Below are positions 62,143-64,000 of a stretch of 64,000 nucleotides of DNA, piece by piece. The stretch is from Rossellomorea aquimaris (lineage in GTDB: Bacteria > Bacillota > Bacilli > Bacillales > Bacillaceae_B): NCBI RefSeq assembly GCF_003315075.1, contig NZ_QNRJ01000005.1, positions 124,001-188,000 of the forward strand. The letters are read 5' to 3'. The translations under genes were made by a program, and so were the position numbers. The notes beneath the pieces are model-generated. The model was not told where the DNA came from, searched no databases, and worked only from the letters and a program-made list of their open reading frames with translations. The stretch's first letter is position 1. Each line of letters begins with the position of its first letter.

Positions 62143-62909
62143 CAGCCTTCCTCAACCTTCAAGCGTATGTTGACAAAATTGTAAGCCGGCCAAGGACCGC
62201 TGTAGTTAAATTCGACCTTATCCTTCCATTTTTCATGGGCTTCATTGACCTTTTGATCGAACAGTTCTTCCTGGTCCCGATCAATTAAGAATGATGCGTT
62301 GAGAAGCATTTTCTCACTTGAAGGGTCATTTGCTTTTGCTGACACTGCTGTTTCCTCAAGGGGAGCATAGACTTCCTGCTTAACCTCGTTTTGCAGGGAA
62401 GCAAATAGCTTCTGAGCCATTCCTCCAAGCTGAATGCGGTCATAATACGCGGCAGATTCAGATTTCCCTTTAACGGCTGATGCCATTTTTTCTACCTGCG
62501 GGTTTTCTTTGACCATTTCTTCCAGCCATTCCTTTTTACCGATAACCTTTAAGCCTAGCTCGATTTTCCCCTTGATGGCCGGGAAAAGGGTTTCGAATTG
62601 GGGGTAAAGGTTTTCCAGGAGGGCTGCTACATCGTCCCTTGATTTAAAGACATTTCCGAAGCTGATCGGGATGACCGTATCCTTTTGATCCATCACCCGT
62701 GATACGGCACCCTGGTGCATGAGTAAATTCTGCTTCTTAGGATGATAGATTTTCATCGGTACTTCTGCTGCTACCATAGCAGCGTCTTTATATCTGATCG
62801 TGAACGTCTCGCGTTCCTCGCCTTCAATTTCAATGGAACCAAATTGATCGTCTTCCTCTGTTTGAATGGCACAAAATATATAAATTCCCATTTCTTCCTT
62901 ACTCATCAT
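62142..62909 (-). CDS. gvpF: Gas vesicle protein GvpF (GvpL/GvpF family)
   Basis: 255 aa. GIYIFCAIQ at the start, MHQGAVSRVMDQKDTVIPISFGNVF in the middle, and the closing GPWPAYNFVNIRL are GvpF marks. It is thought to chaperone GvpA and participate in nucleation. It overlaps gvpG by one base and follows gvpN by 12 bp. Confidence 0.93.
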   Translation of the reverse strand: MMSKEEMGIYIFCAIQTEEDDQFGSIEIEGEERETFTIRYKDAAMVAAEVPMKIYHPKKQNLLMHQGAVSRVMDQKDTVIPISFGNVFKSRDDVAALLENLYPQFETLFPAIKGKIELGLKVIGKKEWLEEMVKENPQVEKMASAVKGKSESAAYYDRIQLGGMAQKLFASLQNEVKQEVYAPLEETAVSAKANDPSSEKMLLNASFLIDRDQEELFDQKVNEAHEKWKDKVEFNYSGPWPAYNFVNIRLKVEEG

Positions 62910-62921
62910 GAAAACTCTCCT

Positions 62922-63845
62922 TTATTCCTCAGATATCTTCATACCTTTGCATGCATCTATAATGAATTGTTCTGCTCTTTCTTGTGGGTTTTCTCCGTCG
63001 ATACATCGACTTACGCTGTGTGCTACTATATCAATACATAGACGTTGAAAATCTGGATCCTTACCGTCTATGGGGATGTCTGATTCAATGGCGAGCCTCG
63101 CGATCATCAAGGAAGCACGCAAGCTCGGTCCGTTCATTTCGTTGGTACATTGATCACGTAATGTAGAGACAAGTGTTGTAATCGCTCTTGCTTCACTCAT
63201 AATCAAGTTTGCTTTTTCCGATACAATCATAGCCTCTTGTTCTGCTCCCTTGTAATCTACGCTAATGGTAATTAGCCGATCAAGGAGAGCGTCCTGTGTT
63301 TGATAAACCCCTGCATATTCTGCAGGATTACTAGTAAATATGATGGCAAATTCCGGGTGTACGCGAATAAAAGGTTCCGTTAGCTTCGATCCATATAAAG
63401 GGATGATCCCTTCTTCTAAAATGGATAGGAAGATATTATTCGTTGTCGGCTGTGATCTTGTAAATTCATCGTATACAAGGGTATAGCCATTCTTTACTGC
63501 TTCCAGTAAACGTCCATCTCTCCATGTCTCGGTGACACTTTCATCCTTTTTGTAAACAGATCGAACATATTGATCGACCACTTTTTTACTCGTATAACCT
63601 GTGAAATCACCGATTAAGTCTTTATTATTCAGTTCATGATTTCCGTGCATGAGCATCACCGGTCTTTTTCTCTTCTTCGCCAGTGCGAGGGCAAGAGACG
63701 TTTTGCCGGCTCCGGAAGGACCTGTAAAATGTACAGGATATCCAGCTTTAAGGTATTGCAATGAGCGCGAAAGCAATTCTTTCGTTTCATCGTCTTGTAT
63801 TAATGCCCTGCTATCCTTTTTGATCCGTTTTGTTAAGACCGTCAC
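62922..63845 (-). CDS. gvpN: Gas vesicle protein GvpN (AAA+ ATPase)
   Basis: 307 aa. MoxR-like AAA+ ATPase: Walker A GPSGAGKTSLALALA (about 41-55), Walker B LVYDEFTRSQP, sensor 1 FAIIFTSNP. ATP-dependent factor that helps vesicles elongate. GTG 63845 is preferred, 8 bases after AGGAGGG; a TTG at 63851 is only two bases from it. Confidence 0.95.
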   Translation of the reverse strand: MTVLTKRIKKDSRALIQDDETKELLSRSLQYLKAGYPVHFTGPSGAGKTSLALALAKKRKRPVMLMHGNHELNNKDLIGDFTGYTSKKVVDQYVRSVYKKDESVTETWRDGRLLEAVKNGYTLVYDEFTRSQPTTNNIFLSILEEGIIPLYGSKLTEPFIRVHPEFAIIFTSNPAEYAGVYQTQDALLDRLITISVDYKGAEQEAMIVSEKANLIMSEARAITTLVSTLRDQCTNEMNGPSLRASLMIARLAIESDIPIDGKDPDFQRLCIDIVAHSVSRCIDGENPQERAEQFIIDACKGMKISEE

Positions 63846-63873
63846 GTACAATTCCCTCCTAATCGCTCATCCA

Positions 63874-64000
63874 CTACATTTCCTGTCCGATGGCACTTCT
63901 GTAACGGATATCCCGTCGTTTAAATGATGTGACTTCCTTTTCTTTATTAAGAAGAACATCATACGTTCCAAGCATTTCGTCTTTAGCATATTTCTTCATA
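63874..64000 (-). CDS. gvpR: Gas vesicle protein GvpR (GvpO family), C-terminal part
   Basis: Only the last 41 codons are in the window. LGTYDVLLNKEKEVTSFKRR and IRYRSAI resemble the closing strand-turn of GvpO family proteins (LYEV-LD-G-L--Y-R-RRY). In B. megaterium this position, before gvpN, holds gvpR. The remaining gene and gvpA/P/Q/B should continue to the right of the window on the minus strand. Confidence 0.7.
   Translation of the reverse strand, partial: MKKYAKDEMLGTYDVLLNKEKEVTSFKRRDIRYRSAIGQEM

Noticed and set aside
1..64000. CRISPR arrays, tRNA/rRNA genes, prophage or insertion sequences
   Set aside because: No regularly spaced repeats, cloverleaf or rRNA sequence, integrase, transposase or phage structural gene was recognised.

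Overview
The window is a chromosomal segment of a spore-forming member of the Bacillaceae. Evidence for this includes sporulation and germination genes (rsfA, gerQ, sda), bacillithiol synthesis (bshB2), strong AGGAGG-type ribosome binding sites, frequent TTG/GTG starts, parS sites of the Bacillus type, and gene order at 0-16 kb that follows the ywhE-ywhD-ywhC-ywhB-ywgA-ywfO-rsfA-lipL-pta-hemQ-gerQ-ywdK-ywdI-ung-pdxK order known from B. subtilis. The gas vesicle cluster of the B. megaterium type and the general gene mix suggest a Priestia/Rossellomorea-like aquatic or soil Bacillus. The species cannot be fixed from the sequence alone.

Layout. 0-17.4 kb is a conserved core: a class A penicillin-binding protein, a site-2 protease, a tautomerase, an HD hydrolase, lipoate transfer, phosphotransacetylase with a CcpA-activation style promoter, coproheme decarboxylase, the spore germination protein GerQ, uracil-DNA glycosylase next to a perfect parS site, a stress protein behind a SigB promoter, pyridoxine/HMP kinase, and the bithiol pair yojF-bshB2. 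17.4-20 kb is an ABC drug/export operon ending in its own TetR regulator, with two matching operators flanking the promoter. 20-29 kb holds an SDR, a putative type I toxin peptide, a PQQ-type sugar dehydrogenase, a HAD phosphatase, and three large transporters (BCCT, AtoE, YjiH), with sda between the last two. 29-34.6 kb holds a cytochrome P450, an orphan sporulation-like histidine kinase, an apparently frameshifted membrane protein, and an AT-rich nucleosidase.

34.7-39 kb is threonine catabolism (kbl-tdh, with a cre-like site) and L-lactate permease (with a Rex-type operator). 39-44.3 kb holds PatB, an AlkD-type repair protein preceded by a tiny CxxC protein, a YczE membrane protein, and an overlapping operon of SDR, QueA-like and VOC genes. 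44.5-45.5 kb is folD behind a ZTP riboswitch. 45.6-55 kb is accessory metabolism and stress functions: a Rieske oxidoreductase, DinB, MsrAB, a haloacid dehalogenase-like HAD, an MFS transporter, a phospholipase D family protein, and several short genes missed by length cut-offs. 54.2-58 kb is a CdaR-glycerate kinase-GntP cluster with a cre site, followed by the decayed remains of a metallophosphoesterase.

58.9-64 kb is the 3' half of a gas vesicle operon read on the minus strand (R-N-F-G-L-S-K-J-T-U). The structural gvpA/gvpB genes are expected beyond the right edge. GvpT carries an unusually long mixed-charge tail.

No rRNA, tRNA, CRISPR array, prophage or insertion sequence was recognised. 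The window reads mainly as known families in an ordinary Bacillus chromosome. The most unusual items are the QueA-paralogue operon, the structured tandem repeat at 2.05-2.33 kb, the short unannotated genes, and the GvpT tail.
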